A stretch of DNA of 64,000 bases from RGIG3178 sp964533965 (GTDB lineage: Bacteria > Bacillota > Clostridia > Christensenellales > QAND01): assembly GCA_964533965.1 (NCBI GenBank), contig CAZHNN010000007.1, positions 47,018 to 111,017 on the forward strand, in the 5' to 3' direction. The position numbers were made by a program, and so were the translations under genes. Shown here piece after piece: positions 17,500 to 25,516 of this stretch; within the stretch, counting starts at the first letter, position 1, and every line of letters begins with the position of its first letter. The notes under the pieces were generated by a model. The model searched no databases and had not been told where the DNA came from. It saw nothing but the letters and a program-made list of their open reading frames with translations.

Positions 17500-17528
17500 A
17501 TTGTAGCGGAATTATGACAAAAATGCAA
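17500..17528 (-). promoter_or_regulatory. Promoter of the raiA-type RNA
   Basis: On the minus strand TTGCAT (17528-17523) and TACAAT (17505-17500) have a 17-base spacer, placing transcription start near 17493. Confidence 0.7.
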
Positions 17529-17619
17529 TCATGATTTTACAGGGCGTATACATAACTATTAATATGTAAATCAATTATTCTACACCCGAACGACCGTTTT
17601 CCATCTCTTGACACACGCT

Positions 17620-18273
17620 TTACAGGTTAACCCCGGCGTCCACCGTCGCCGCCGCCAAAAGCGTTACCTCTGCACCTTTTGCGTGTAACGCTTGCAAACA
17701 TGCCAACAGCGTCGCTCCCGTCGTGCAGACATCATCCACCACAACCACCCGCTTGCCGGAAAGATCTATACTGCAAGCAAAAGCGTCCTGCACGTTTTGC
17801 AGCCGTTCACCTTCCTCCAAACCCACCTGCTGCGCGGTGTCGCGTGTGCGGCTCAACACATCGCTCCACAACGGCGTGCCGATCCGTTCACACAACCCGT
17901 CTGAAAGAATTTCGGACTGGTTGAACCCGCGCATGCGCTGTCTTTTTTTGTGCAGCGGCACCGGAACGATGCCGTCGGCACGAAGTCCCTTTTCCGTATA
18001 GACGCGGGCAAGGCCAAGCACCAACGGCAATGCCATATAACGCTTGTTTTCGTATTTCAGCCCATGGATTAGCGTGGCGGCCGCACTTTGATAGACGTAG
18101 GCAGCGTACAGCGGCACCTTCTGCAGTCTCCGCTCACCGTCGAAACAGACGAGCTCTCTCTTGCACTTTTCACACAAACCGGCACCGTTTCCCATGCCGC
18201 GCTCCGTGCCGCAGAGCATGCAGCTGACATCGTCCGGACAGACGAGCCTTCGGATCGCATCCGCCGCTTTCAT
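17620..18273 (-). CDS. comFC: ComF family phosphoribosyltransferase-like protein
   Basis: The 217-residue product has an N-terminal zinc-binding Cys cluster (CMLCG ... CEKCK, about 18-40) and a type I phosphoribosyltransferase fold with the PRPP loop VVVVDDVCTTGATL (about 183-196) and RMRGFNQSE. ComFC is needed for DNA uptake and repair of incoming strands in competent bacteria, though the family is widespread. Its ATG overlaps the recD2 stop as ATGA, so the two are translationally coupled. The following 90 bases lead to the raiA-type RNA promoter. Confidence 0.92.
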   Translation of the reverse strand: MKAADAIRRLVCPDDVSCMLCGTERGMGNGAGLCEKCKRELVCFDGERRLQKVPLYAAYVYQSAAATLIHGLKYENKRYMALPLVLGLARVYTEKGLRADGIVPVPLHKKRQRMRGFNQSEILSDGLCERIGTPLWSDVLSRTRDTAQQVGLEEGERLQNVQDAFACSIDLSGKRVVVVDDVCTTGATLLACLQALHAKGAEVTLLAAATVDAGVNL

Positions 18274-20456
18274 AGCGCAAACAGCGCACAAAGCGCCTTG
18301 TCCAGCCCGCTATAGCGGGCGCGTGTGCTGTTGTTGTGCACCATCTGGGAAAGCGCCCCTGGTTTTCCCACGATCCATATCTTTTTCTTTGCCCTTGTTA
18401 CAGCCGTGTACAGCAGGTTTCGAGTATAGAGCATCGGAGGGCCGCCCGATAGAACGATGATCACGTTGTCAAATTCGCTTCCCTGCGATTTATGGATGCT
18501 GATAGCATATGCCAGATCCAACAAATCGGTCTGCGCATACCCATATCGGGCGATACGACCATCGTCAAAGCGGATGGCAACCTCAAGGCAATCCAAATCA
18601 ATGCCCTCCACAAGCCCGATTTCCCCATTGAACACGCCCAGTCCCTTTTCAAACGCAATCCCATCATCCCGCTCCCACTCCATGCGGTAATCGTTCTTGA
18701 TCTGCATCACCTGATCGCCCAAGCGAAGCGGCTTCCAGGGGGCCGCCAATTGTGGCTTTGCGGGAGATGGAGGATTCAACAGCGCCTGCAGGCGCACATT
18801 CAAACCCATCACGCCCATGTCGCCCTTTCGCATCGGCGTAATGATTTGCGCAGAGGTCTGCTGCAATATCCCCTCGACAGCCTGCCATATCTGGCTTGCC
18901 GTCTCGCAGGGGAAGAGGCGGAAATCCTCGTCGCCATTTAGGGGCATTTCGCCCCTGTTGATGCGCTGGGCGTTCACGGAGATCATACTTCCTTCGCCCT
19001 GCCGGTATACGGTATCCAGCGACACGACCGGAACCGCCCCGCATGCGATGATATCGTGCAATACATGGCCCGGGCCTACGGACGGCAGCTGGTCGGCGTC
19101 GCCAATCAGGATGAGCCTTGTCCCCTTTTTGATCGCGCGAAGAAGGCGCACCATCAGGAACACATCCACCATGGACATTTCATCCACGATAACGACAGCT
19201 GCCGAAAGCGGATTGTCCTCGTTTTTGCCGTACTCTTCCTCTGCATCCTCGACGCGGCCGTATTCCAACAACCTGTGAATAGTCTTGGCGTCCCTGCCGG
19301 TGGCTTCGGTAATGCGTTTGGCTGCCCTTCCGGTCGGCGCGCACAGCACCGTTTCCTGGCCCGCTTTGTCGAATACCGAGAGCAAAAACTGTACAATCGT
19401 AGTCTTGCCCGTACCCGGTCCGCCCGTGATCACACAGACGGGGCTCAGGATGCCCCCATGAACGGCCCGCCGTTGTTGTTCAGAGAGTATGATGCCGGAA
19501 GTTTTTTGCTGCAGGTCGATGGCATCTTCGCTGTTTACCCTTAGCAGGTTGGGGGCGCTGCAGCACAGCGCGTGGAGCCGTGCCGCGCACTCCTGTTCGG
19601 TATAGTAGAATGGGCGGCTGTATACGGGCTCATCTTCGCCTTTGCCCAAAAAGAGTTCGCCTGTCTGTACCATGCGCGCTGCCGTGCGCCTTACGAGGTC
19701 ATGGGGAACACCAAGCTGTCCGGTTGTGTATTCGCAGAGAATACCGGCCGGAAGGTACGTATGCCCTTCCCCCGCCGCCTGGGTAAGCGCATAGCGCAAC
19801 CCAGCTGAAAGCCTTGCCGGAGCGTCAGAGGCCATCCCCATGTGCTGTGCTATGCTATCCGCCGTTTTAAAGCCAATGCCGAAGATGTCTTCCGCCAGCC
19901 GGTAGGGGTTTTCCTTCACCATCATCACGCCGTCCGACCCGTACTCCCGTGCTATGCGGATAGCTTGGCCTATGGTAACGCCATAGTCGGATAGGCCGGA
20001 GATCACGGTGCGCAGCTCCATGTTCTCCTTATAGGAATCCCCGATGCGCTGTGCGATCACAGGACCGATGCCAGGGATCTCCTGAAGGCGGTAGGATGCA
20101 AACTGCAACACTTGCGCCGTCTCTTCGCCGAATTTCTTTACGATGGCGTTCGCCGTGGCAGGCCCGCAGCCACGGATGAGCCCGCTTGCCAAAAACCGCT
20201 CCATCGACTCGACGCTCTGCGGCACGGCAGGCCTGCACCCTTTGACAGTGAGCTGCATGCCATACTCGCGATGCTCCGTCCAGACGCCAGTAAGCTCCAC
20301 CGATTCCCCTTCCCCGAGACGAGGCATAACGCCAACGGCGGTAAACTCGTCGCCATTGCTTTCCACGTCCATAACCGTGTAGCCGTTCGCCTCGTTTCGG
20401 TAGGTGATACGGATAACAGATGCAACGATCTGCTCCTTGGCTCCGTTCTGCTGCAT
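18270..20456 (-). CDS. recD2: ATP-dependent DNA helicase RecD2
   Basis: A 728-residue superfamily 1 helicase with the RecD2 N-terminal extension and helix-hairpin-helix region (LIRGCGPATANAIVKKFG, LQEIPGIGPVIAQRI), Walker A GGPGTGKTT (about 345), Walker B VDEMSMVD, and the C-terminal UvrD-like motif AISIHKSQGSEFD. RecD2 unwinds DNA 5' to 3' in repair and replication restart outside RecBCD. The start 20456 has AAAGGA upstream; the longer ORF start is unsupported. It forms an operon with comFC. Confidence 0.96.
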   Translation of the reverse strand: MQQNGAKEQIVASVIRITYRNEANGYTVMDVESNGDEFTAVGVMPRLGEGESVELTGVWTEHREYGMQLTVKGCRPAVPQSVESMERFLASGLIRGCGPATANAIVKKFGEETAQVLQFASYRLQEIPGIGPVIAQRIGDSYKENMELRTVISGLSDYGVTIGQAIRIAREYGSDGVMMVKENPYRLAEDIFGIGFKTADSIAQHMGMASDAPARLSAGLRYALTQAAGEGHTYLPAGILCEYTTGQLGVPHDLVRRTAARMVQTGELFLGKGEDEPVYSRPFYYTEQECAARLHALCCSAPNLLRVNSEDAIDLQQKTSGIILSEQQRRAVHGGILSPVCVITGGPGTGKTTIVQFLLSVFDKAGQETVLCAPTGRAAKRITEATGRDAKTIHRLLEYGRVEDAEEEYGKNEDNPLSAAVVIVDEMSMVDVFLMVRLLRAIKKGTRLILIGDADQLPSVGPGHVLHDIIACGAVPVVSLDTVYRQGEGSMISVNAQRINRGEMPLNGDEDFRLFPCETASQIWQAVEGILQQTSAQIITPMRKGDMGVMGLNVRLQALLNPPSPAKPQLAAPWKPLRLGDQVMQIKNDYRMEWERDDGIAFEKGLGVFNGEIGLVEGIDLDCLEVAIRFDDGRIARYGYAQTDLLDLAYAISIHKSQGSEFDNVIIVLSGGPPMLYTRNLLYTAVTRAKKKIWIVGKPGALSQMVHNNSTRARYSGLDKALCALFAL

Positions 20457-20526
20457 CAACGTTCCTTTCTTTTCTCTGTATCGCATAAAATTGTTTCACT
20501 CGTCGAATACCCGTGCATATAGTATC

Positions 20527-20555
20527 ATTATACAAGCGAAAGGACCCCTTTTCAA
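20527..20555 (-). promoter_or_regulatory. Promoter of recD2
   Basis: TTGAAA (20555-20550) and TATAAT (20532-20527) on the minus strand are spaced by 17 bases. Confidence 0.75.
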
Positions 20556-20573
20556 ACCTTTCGATTACTGCCC

Positions 20574-20602
20574 TTGACAACAGCTTGCGTTGCTGATACA
20601 CC
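20574..20602 (+). promoter_or_regulatory. Promoter of the VanZ-like gene
   Basis: TTGACA (20574-20579) and TACACC (20597-20602) are spaced by 17 bases; the -10 is weak. Confidence 0.45.
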
Positions 20603-20621
20603 ATTTAAAGAGGTGTTGTGC

Positions 20622-21302
20622 GTGTCGGACGAGCTCAAGCGAATACTTGCGGTTTTATGTTATATCGCCGGTGCAGCCCTTTTGGGCTATACCGCATATA
20701 CCTGCCTGACGACAGCTCTGCTCTTTCGAAGCATCGTCCTTCTCGCCGCTTCCACCTTCGTTTCGCTGCTGTTCGCCACGCTGCTTCGCTGCAGGATATC
20801 CAAAGCCCATGCGCAGCGTCGCAGGCTCGTACGGCTATTCTTGGTCTTGTGTTTTGGGATGTATGCGTTCGTTCTAATCAACCTTCTGTTTGTCCACAAC
20901 AGCGACGCTTCGAATACACTGAGTTTCTTTTCACTCAAAGATCCCAACTTTGTCCCGTTCAAATCGATCATAGGCTACCTTGGCGAGCTCATAAACGGTT
21001 CTGCGGAACAGAGGGATATACTCATCCACCTGTTGGGCAATATCGCGCTGTACATGCCGCTCGGCTTTTTCCTCATGACGTTGTTCAACGGCCTGAACAA
21101 GGGTAAATACTACTTTCCAACGGTGTTGGCCATCATGGTAGGCATCCGGGCACTGCAGTATTCCCTCGGATTCGGCCGGTTTGACGTGGACGACATACTG
21201 CTCAACCTGCTGGGCGCAGCTTTTGTTTTTATGATCTTCGACATTCAAGCGGTGCGCAGGTATTTAAAAAAATGGTATCTGGGCGACCGGATACGAAAAT
21301 AA
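20622..21302 (+). CDS. VanZ-like family membrane protein
   Basis: I start at GTG 20622, six bases after AGAGGTG; the ATG at 20574 overlaps the promoter -35. The 226-residue protein has about six hydrophobic segments and the VanZ-like core NIALYMPLGFFLMTL and LGFGRFDVDDILLNLLG (conserved Arg and Asp-Asp). VanZ-like proteins confer low-level glycopeptide or lipopeptide resistance in some species, but most chromosomal members have no assigned role. ttcA-like follows after 24 bases and is probably co-transcribed. Confidence 0.85.
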   Translation: MSDELKRILAVLCYIAGAALLGYTAYTCLTTALLFRSIVLLAASTFVSLLFATLLRCRISKAHAQRRRLVRLFLVLCFGMYAFVLINLLFVHNSDASNTLSFFSLKDPNFVPFKSIIGYLGELINGSAEQRDILIHLLGNIALYMPLGFFLMTLFNGLNKGKYYFPTVLAIMVGIRALQYSLGFGRFDVDDILLNLLGAAFVFMIFDIQAVRRYLKKWYLGDRIRK

Positions 21303-21326
21303 CCGATTTAAAACAGGGGTATCACT

Positions 21327-22115
21327 TTGAAACAAACGCTTGGGTTTCTTCGTAAAGCGGACGACGAATTTCAATTGATCCAAAACGGCGATTCCATTGC
21401 CGTGGGGCTGTCGGGAGGAAAGGACAGCCTTTTATTGCTGTATGCCTTAAACCTCTACCGCAAGTTCACCCATAAGGAGTACCGGCTGTGTGCCATCACG
21501 GTGCATCCCGGCCTGGGATTTGACCCGTCCCCGCTGCGGCAGTTCTGTGATCGGCTTGAGATCCCGTATTTTGTACGCGAAGGGCAGGTTGTCGAAGCGG
21601 CTATTTCACTTCGGCGGGAGGGCAAATCGCCCTGCATGCTCTGCTCCAGGCTGCGCCGCGGCGCGTTGCACGACGAAGCTCTATTAAACGGATACAATAC
21701 CGTGGCGTTGGGACACCACCGTGACGACGCGCTGGAAACATTCTGGATGAGCATGTTTTTAGAAGGGCGCCTGAATACGCTCTCACCGGTCACTCACCTG
21801 TCTAGAACGGGCATCACCGTCATACGCCCGTTCATCTACCTTCGAGAAGCACACATCAAGGGCGTCGTCAAGCAGCTGCATCTGCCGGTTCAGCCGCCTA
21901 TTTGCCCGTTTGACGGCTATACCATGCGAGAAAAGGCCAAAAAGGACATCGCGGCGCTGCGTCAAAGCTATAAGGATGCGGACGAGATGATGTTCCGCGC
22001 CTTGCGGAATACCGATGCTTACAACCTCTGGGACAAATATCGAATCAACATGCCGCCGCAAGAAGGACATGTAAAAAACGAGCCCAATGAAAACCATGAC
22101 AGCGAGAGCGATTGA
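21327..22115 (+). CDS. TtcA-like tRNA thiolation PP-loop enzyme
   Basis: The 262-residue protein has the PP-loop SGGKDSLLLLY (about residue 30) and Cys residues PCMLC (about 108-112) and PPICPFDG (about 190), the three-Cys pattern that binds an iron-sulfur cluster in TtcA. TtcA makes 2-thiocytidine at position 32 of some tRNAs; Bacillota homologues may modify other positions, so the exact substrate is uncertain. The start is TTG with AGGGGT six bases upstream. The 150 bases that follow to the mreB terminator contain nothing I recognise. Confidence 0.82.
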   Translation: MKQTLGFLRKADDEFQLIQNGDSIAVGLSGGKDSLLLLYALNLYRKFTHKEYRLCAITVHPGLGFDPSPLRQFCDRLEIPYFVREGQVVEAAISLRREGKSPCMLCSRLRRGALHDEALLNGYNTVALGHHRDDALETFWMSMFLEGRLNTLSPVTHLSRTGITVIRPFIYLREAHIKGVVKQLHLPVQPPICPFDGYTMREKAKKDIAALRQSYKDADEMMFRALRNTDAYNLWDKYRINMPPQEGHVKNEPNENHDSESD

Positions 22116-22260
22116 TGCTGCCACTTATCCCGGATTCATACGGACGCAATGGACGAATACCGATTCGTAAGGCGGTGCCGCAATGACAATCGATGATGGC
22201 AATGGCTGCGGCAAGAACGGTTCCTTAAGAAGGAAATTGCTTGGAATTGTGATGGTTAAT

Positions 22261-22293
22261 AAAAAACAAAAACCCCTGCTTAACAGGGGTTTT
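22261..22293 (-). terminator. Terminator of mreB
   Basis: AAAACCCCTG (22269-22278) pairs with CAGGGGTTTT (22284-22293); on the minus strand TTTTGTTTTTT follows. It may also stop the converging ttcA-like transcript. Confidence 0.8.
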
Positions 22294-22307
22294 GCATTGC
22301 TTGTCCA

Positions 22308-23372
22308 TCACAGGTCCAAATAGTCTCCGCGCTTATAATCGTACACGGCGCTGGACGCATAGCTGTCCAGATCCTCCAGCGCTTTGCCGGTGCCGATCGC
22401 GACGCAGGAGATCGCGTCCTCCGCGACATAGCAGGGCAGCTTGGTCTTTTCGCAGAGCATGCGATCCAGCCCGCACAACAGCGCCCCACCGCCGGTCATG
22501 CAGATGCCGTTTTCGGAAATGTCCGCGGCCAGCTCTGGCGGCGTGCGCTCCAGCACGCTGTGCACCGCCTCAAAGATAAGCTGCACCGGTTCCTCCAGCG
22601 CTTCCATAATCTCATTGCCGCCCACACGGACCGTCTTGGGCAGACCGGAAATCAGATTACGGCCCGTGACGTCCATATACACCTCTTCGGCGCGCGGATA
22701 TGCCGTGCCGATGTTGATCTTCAATTCTTCCGCCGTGCGCTCACCGATTAACAGGTTGTGCTTTTTGCGGATATAGCGGACGATGGCCTCGTCGAACTTG
22801 TCACCTGCGCATTTGATGGATTCACTCACCACCGCGCCGCCAAGCGAAATGACCGCAATGTCCGCCGTGCCGCCGCCGATGTCCAGCACCATGGACCCAT
22901 ATGGCGCTCCGATATCGATACCTGCGCCGATAGCTGCCGCAATCGGCTCTTCGATCAGGTATGTCTTGCGTGCGCCTGCTTCATCCGATGCCTCGATGAC
23001 ACTGCGCTTCTCCACTTCCGTCACGCCACTTGGGACGCAGACGACGACACGTGGTTTGAAGAACAGCTTGCGGCCTATGACCTTTCGCAAAAAATAGCGA
23101 AGCATCCGCTCTGTGACGTCGAAGTTGGATATGACGCCGTCCTTCAATGGACGGATCGCTACGATGTTGCCGGGCGTGCGCCCGATCATCCGACGCGCTT
23201 CATCGCCTATGGATAGCATTTTTCCCGTCAGTCTGTCGATGGCAACAACCGAAGGCTCGCGCAGCACGATACCGCGCCCTCTGACATATACCAAAACGCT
23301 GGCTGTCCCAAGGTCAATGCCGATATCGCTATATTCAAACATGTGCTTATTAAATTTAAAACTAAACCCCAT
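22308..23372 (-). CDS. mreB: MreB/Mbl family actin-like protein
   Basis: A 354-residue rod-shape actin homologue: phosphate-1 loop DIGIDLGTASVLVYV, phosphate-2 VLDIGGGTADIAVISLG and adenosine motif GICMTGGGALLCGL. It polymerises under the membrane and directs lateral wall synthesis. The start 23372 has GAGGAG six bases upstream. It is a lone gene downstream of spoIIID rather than in an mreBCD cluster, which favours an Mbl/MreBH-type paralogue; in Bacillus mbl also lies next to spoIIID, supporting Mbl. Confidence 0.93.
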   Translation of the reverse strand: MGFSFKFNKHMFEYSDIGIDLGTASVLVYVRGRGIVLREPSVVAIDRLTGKMLSIGDEARRMIGRTPGNIVAIRPLKDGVISNFDVTERMLRYFLRKVIGRKLFFKPRVVVCVPSGVTEVEKRSVIEASDEAGARKTYLIEEPIAAAIGAGIDIGAPYGSMVLDIGGGTADIAVISLGGAVVSESIKCAGDKFDEAIVRYIRKKHNLLIGERTAEELKINIGTAYPRAEEVYMDVTGRNLISGLPKTVRVGGNEIMEALEEPVQLIFEAVHSVLERTPPELAADISENGICMTGGGALLCGLDRMLCEKTKLPCYVAEDAISCVAIGTGKALEDLDSYASSAVYDYKRGDYLDL

Positions 23373-23434
23373 GCGCCACTCCTCGTTTGAATTATGTCCA
23401 CCCACGCAAGAGCGCATTTAGGGCAGACTATCAT

Positions 23435-23728
23435 CTACTCTGTATCATACCTGTAAACTTCCATTTTTTCAACGGTTTTATCCGTTCCCTTATATTTACG
23501 GTGGGTTGCAAGACCGCCCCGGATGTGTCTTTCCGCTTTGTTCTCTTCCAAAACATTCCGCACGCGGTGATAGAGGCTCCTGTTGATGCGGAACAAACGG
23601 TCGCACATGTCCTTATGCACTGTGCTTTTGCTCACGCCGAATACTTTTGCCGCATCGCGCACCGTTGCCTTCTTATCCAGAATGTACGCCGCAATGCACA
23701 ATACTCGCTCTTCGATATAATCCCTCAT
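23435..23728 (-). CDS. spoIIID: Sporulation transcription factor SpoIIID
   Basis: The 97-residue protein contains the family helix-turn-helix (AAKVFGVSKSTVHKDM, about 24-39), the start MRDYIEERVL and the basic C-terminal segment RHIRGGLATHRKYK. SpoIIID is a mother-cell DNA-binding protein that activates and represses many sigma-E genes. Start 23728 follows AGGGGTGG; the ORF upstream of it crosses the promoter. A sigma-E-like promoter and a perfect 19-bp palindrome lie just upstream. Confidence 0.95.
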   Translation of the reverse strand: MRDYIEERVLCIAAYILDKKATVRDAAKVFGVSKSTVHKDMCDRLFRINRSLYHRVRNVLEENKAERHIRGGLATHRKYKGTDKTVEKMEVYRYDTE

Positions 23729-23739
23729 GCAAGCCACCC

Positions 23740-23758
23740 CTTGTACAATTTGTACAAG
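23740..23758. promoter_or_regulatory. Perfect 19-bp palindrome upstream of spoIIID
   Basis: CTTGTACAA-T-TTGTACAAG is an exact inverted repeat lying across the predicted transcription start and just before the ribosome site. Its GTACAAG half-sites resemble the SpoIIID target core GGACAAG, so autoregulation is possible; a hairpin in the leader RNA is an alternative. Confidence 0.6.
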
Positions 23759-23784
23759 GTATGCTGCGAAATGAAGCACTATGA
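23756..23784 (-). promoter_or_regulatory. Candidate sigma-E promoter of spoIIID
   Basis: On the minus strand TCATAGT (23784-23778) and CATACCTT (23763-23756) with a 14-base spacer resemble the sigma-E consensus (KMATATT, N14-15, CATACANT). Confidence 0.5.
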
Positions 23785-23932
23785 ATATCAGTATAAAAAA
23801 GACCCGGTTTGACCCCTACCCCACTGTCTGACACAGGAGACTTTCTTTTCATCATTGACCCATCCATTGTCGAATCCTTTTGGCGACATGCGCGGCAAAG
23901 TGAAAATGAGACGAATTTGCAGCGTACAAAAC

Positions 23933-23990
23933 ATCTCTGACAAACCAACGGTTTGTCAGAGATAAAAAAACCCCAGCTTGACGCTGGGGT
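23933..23990 (-). terminator. Double terminator after the 6S-like RNA
   Basis: On the minus strand ACCCCAGC/GCTGGGGT (23970-23990) followed by seven T is a strong terminator. Directly behind it a 14-bp perfect stem ATCTCTGACAAACC/GGTTTGTCAGAGAT (23933-23963) is followed by GTTTTG. Confidence 0.85.
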
Positions 23991-24127
23991 TCCACGCCCC
24001 CGGATGGGGAACGGAGGTGGGCTTTGGCGACCGGAGCGCATGTTGTGTGGTCAATCAGGGCACTCTCCAAACTGTCGGCGCATCCGGTCTAAATGTAAGC
24101 GCATCGGCGGTTGCCTCGCGCATCGAC
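23964..24127 (-). ncRNA. Candidate 6S-like structured RNA
   Basis: Between gtrA and spoIIID lies a stretch of about 165 bases without a gene. It is preceded by a TATGAT element (24139-24134) and closed by a strong terminator on the same strand. The RNA has GACCGGATGCG complementary to CGCTCCGGTC, and the order GTGCCCTGA ... ACCACA ... GCGCTCCGG resembles the central part of 6S RNA. Size also fits 6S. TTTGG/CCAAA could form a pseudoknot with the first helix, which would argue for another class. Identity is tentative. Confidence 0.42.
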
Positions 24128-24237
24128 GATGACATCATATCATCCGGTTATGGAAATAAAAGAATGGAATTGTGACACAAATGGTAAAAAATAAGGATTG
24201 CCGAATAAATCAATTGTACTGTATTCAGACAGAAGCG

Positions 24238-24705
24238 TCAGCCGTTGACAGCATTGCCTTCCTTCTTGCTCGCATCATCCTTGGTTTTAAATACAAACAG
24301 CTTGGAAATTATATAATTCAACAGTATCACAATCACCGTCACCAGCGATTTTGCCAACAGATCCCAAATATGCAGTACCGTCACCAACAGGGCCATAAGC
24401 GCCATATCCAGCACCATGGTTACAGCCCGGCCCAAGTAAAACGAGGCCATTTCCACCCAAATGGCTCTGTCGTGCGCCTTGCTTTGAAAAACATACCTTC
24501 TGTTCGTGATGTACGCAAACGTAACGGAGAGGAGAATGGACAAAAAATTGGCGCTGTACATCGCCCAAGGTTGCCGCATCATCAATGCAAAAAGGCGTGA
24601 CAGCAGCGCGTAGCTAAGAATGCTCACAATTGTGGTCAGCGCTCCAAAAAAAAGATAGGCGATCATTTCGCGATGTCTATGATACAGCTCTTTCCACTTG
24701 TCCAT
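24238..24705 (-). CDS. GtrA family membrane protein
   Basis: A 155-residue protein with four hydrophobic segments (about 15-35, 45-65, 85-105, 115-140) and the GtrA-like beginning YLFFGALTTIVSILSYALL and NRRYVF. GtrA proteins are thought to flip or deliver lipid-linked sugars for polysaccharide modification. The start is preceded by GAGGAG. The gene stands alone; no glycosyltransferase partner is nearby. Confidence 0.85.
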   Translation of the reverse strand: MDKWKELYHRHREMIAYLFFGALTTIVSILSYALLSRLFALMMRQPWAMYSANFLSILLSVTFAYITNRRYVFQSKAHDRAIWVEMASFYLGRAVTMVLDMALMALLVTVLHIWDLLAKSLVTVIVILLNYIISKLFVFKTKDDASKKEGNAVNG

Positions 24706-24807
24706 GAAAATCTCCTCTGCAACAAATGAAAATTATACTATATGGTTCCCTGGATTCATTAAACCAACGAATACTACGATATGTTGTTTTTTATAAAAAG
24801 TAAAGAT

Positions 24808-24835
24808 AAAAAGAGCCGGAATACTCCGGCTCTTT
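24808..24835 (-). terminator. Terminator of the first SASP gene
   Basis: AAAGAGCCGGA (24810-24820) and TCCGGCTCTTT (24825-24835); the minus strand continues TTTATC. Confidence 0.8.
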
Positions 24836-24856
24836 GACGCTACGCCTTTTTGGAAA

Positions 24857-25030
24857 TCAGGTAATGTTCCCCGCTTTCCTGCTCGCGACATCTATCGCAT
24901 TTTTCACCATATTGCCGCAAGTGTGGGTGGAAACCGGACTCCAGCTTTGATTTCGCTCTGCTTGAAAGATACCCAATTCATTGGAGCTCTCCTCCTTGAG
25001 GTTATCTGCCTTTACTCTTTGTCTTTTCAC
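24857..25030 (-). CDS. Divergent alpha/beta-type small acid-soluble spore protein
   Basis: A 57-residue protein starting at GTG 25030, seven bases after AAGGAGG. The ELGI segment (about 18-21), SWSPVSTHTCGNMV and the C-terminal KNAIDVASRKA follow the alpha/beta SASP layout. Compared with its neighbour at 25299-25469 it is diverged: the usual E-I/F-A protease GPR recognition region reads ESSNELG, and GWG reads SWS. Such proteins saturate spore DNA and protect it. The reduced similarity suggests a minor or specialised SASP. Confidence 0.75.
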   Translation of the reverse strand: MKRQRVKADNLKEESSNELGIFQAERNQSWSPVSTHTCGNMVKNAIDVASRKAGNIT

Positions 25031-25076
25031 AGCTGTTCCTCCTTTTCCGCCATAAGGGCACTGCGAAGCGTCGTGC

Positions 25077-25110
25077 GTATAATTTGTAATTCAAGCCTAT
25101 TTATCCGTGG
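25077..25110 (-). promoter_or_regulatory. Promoter box of the first SASP gene, shared with the second
   Basis: CCACGGATAAATA (25110-25098, minus strand) followed 17 bases later by ATAC (25080-25077) occurs at the same spacing upstream of both SASP genes. It is a plausible forespore (sigma-G/F) promoter, although the match to the consensus is imperfect. Confidence 0.5.
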
Positions 25111-25245
25111 GAACGGCTGTATTTTTTCATGAAAAATTCCATTGTTGATTTCTTAATGCGCGAAGCCTTTTAATACCTATTCGCTAAACGGTGCACGTTT
25201 GAATGCAGGCATATAAATGAATATAGCCAAATTTCGTCAGCAAAT

Positions 25246-25270
25246 AAAAGAGCCGATTGCTCGGCTCTTT
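25246..25270 (-). terminator. Terminator of the second SASP gene
   Basis: AAAGAGCCGA (25247-25256) and TCGGCTCTTT (25261-25270) form a 10-bp stem, followed on the minus strand by TATTTG. Confidence 0.75.
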
Positions 25271-25298
25271 AACGCTCCACCTTTATTGGAATTCGAAT

Positions 25299-25469
25299 TT
25301 AGGTTCCGGCCATGTTCCTTTCAGCCATTTCAATGGCTTTGCGGACAATGTTGCCGCAATTTCTGGAAGAAACCGATCCCCAGCCCTCATTCTTCACTGT
25401 TTGATAGACTCCCAGCTCTTTGGCTATTTCTTCCTTGAGATTTTCCGACATTAATGATCGCCTACTCAC
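25299..25469 (-). CDS. Alpha/beta-type small acid-soluble spore protein
   Basis: A 56-residue protein from GTG 25469 (AAGGAGG seven bases upstream; an in-frame ATG at 25475 is too close to that site). It shows NLKEEIAKELGVYQ with the E-I-A context cut by the germination protease, then GWGSVSSRNCGNIVRKAIEMAER, the DNA-binding region of alpha/beta SASPs. These proteins coat and protect forespore DNA and are degraded at germination. It is monocistronic, with its own terminator and the promoter box described separately. Confidence 0.88.
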   Translation of the reverse strand: MSRRSLMSENLKEEIAKELGVYQTVKNEGWGSVSSRNCGNIVRKAIEMAERNMAGT

Positions 25470-25516
25470 AGTCATTCCTCCTTTTCCCGGTCACCGGCTT
25501 CGATGAAGCGTCCATT

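Noticed and set aside
22116..22260. Possible RNA or small gene between the ttcA-like gene and the mreB terminator
   Set aside because: No ribosome site, promoter or clear structure was found.
23864..23872. ATTGTCGAA, one base from a 0A box, upstream of spoIIID
   Set aside because: A single imperfect site about 80 bases upstream of a mother-cell promoter is not convincing; SpoIIID genes are not usual direct Spo0A targets.
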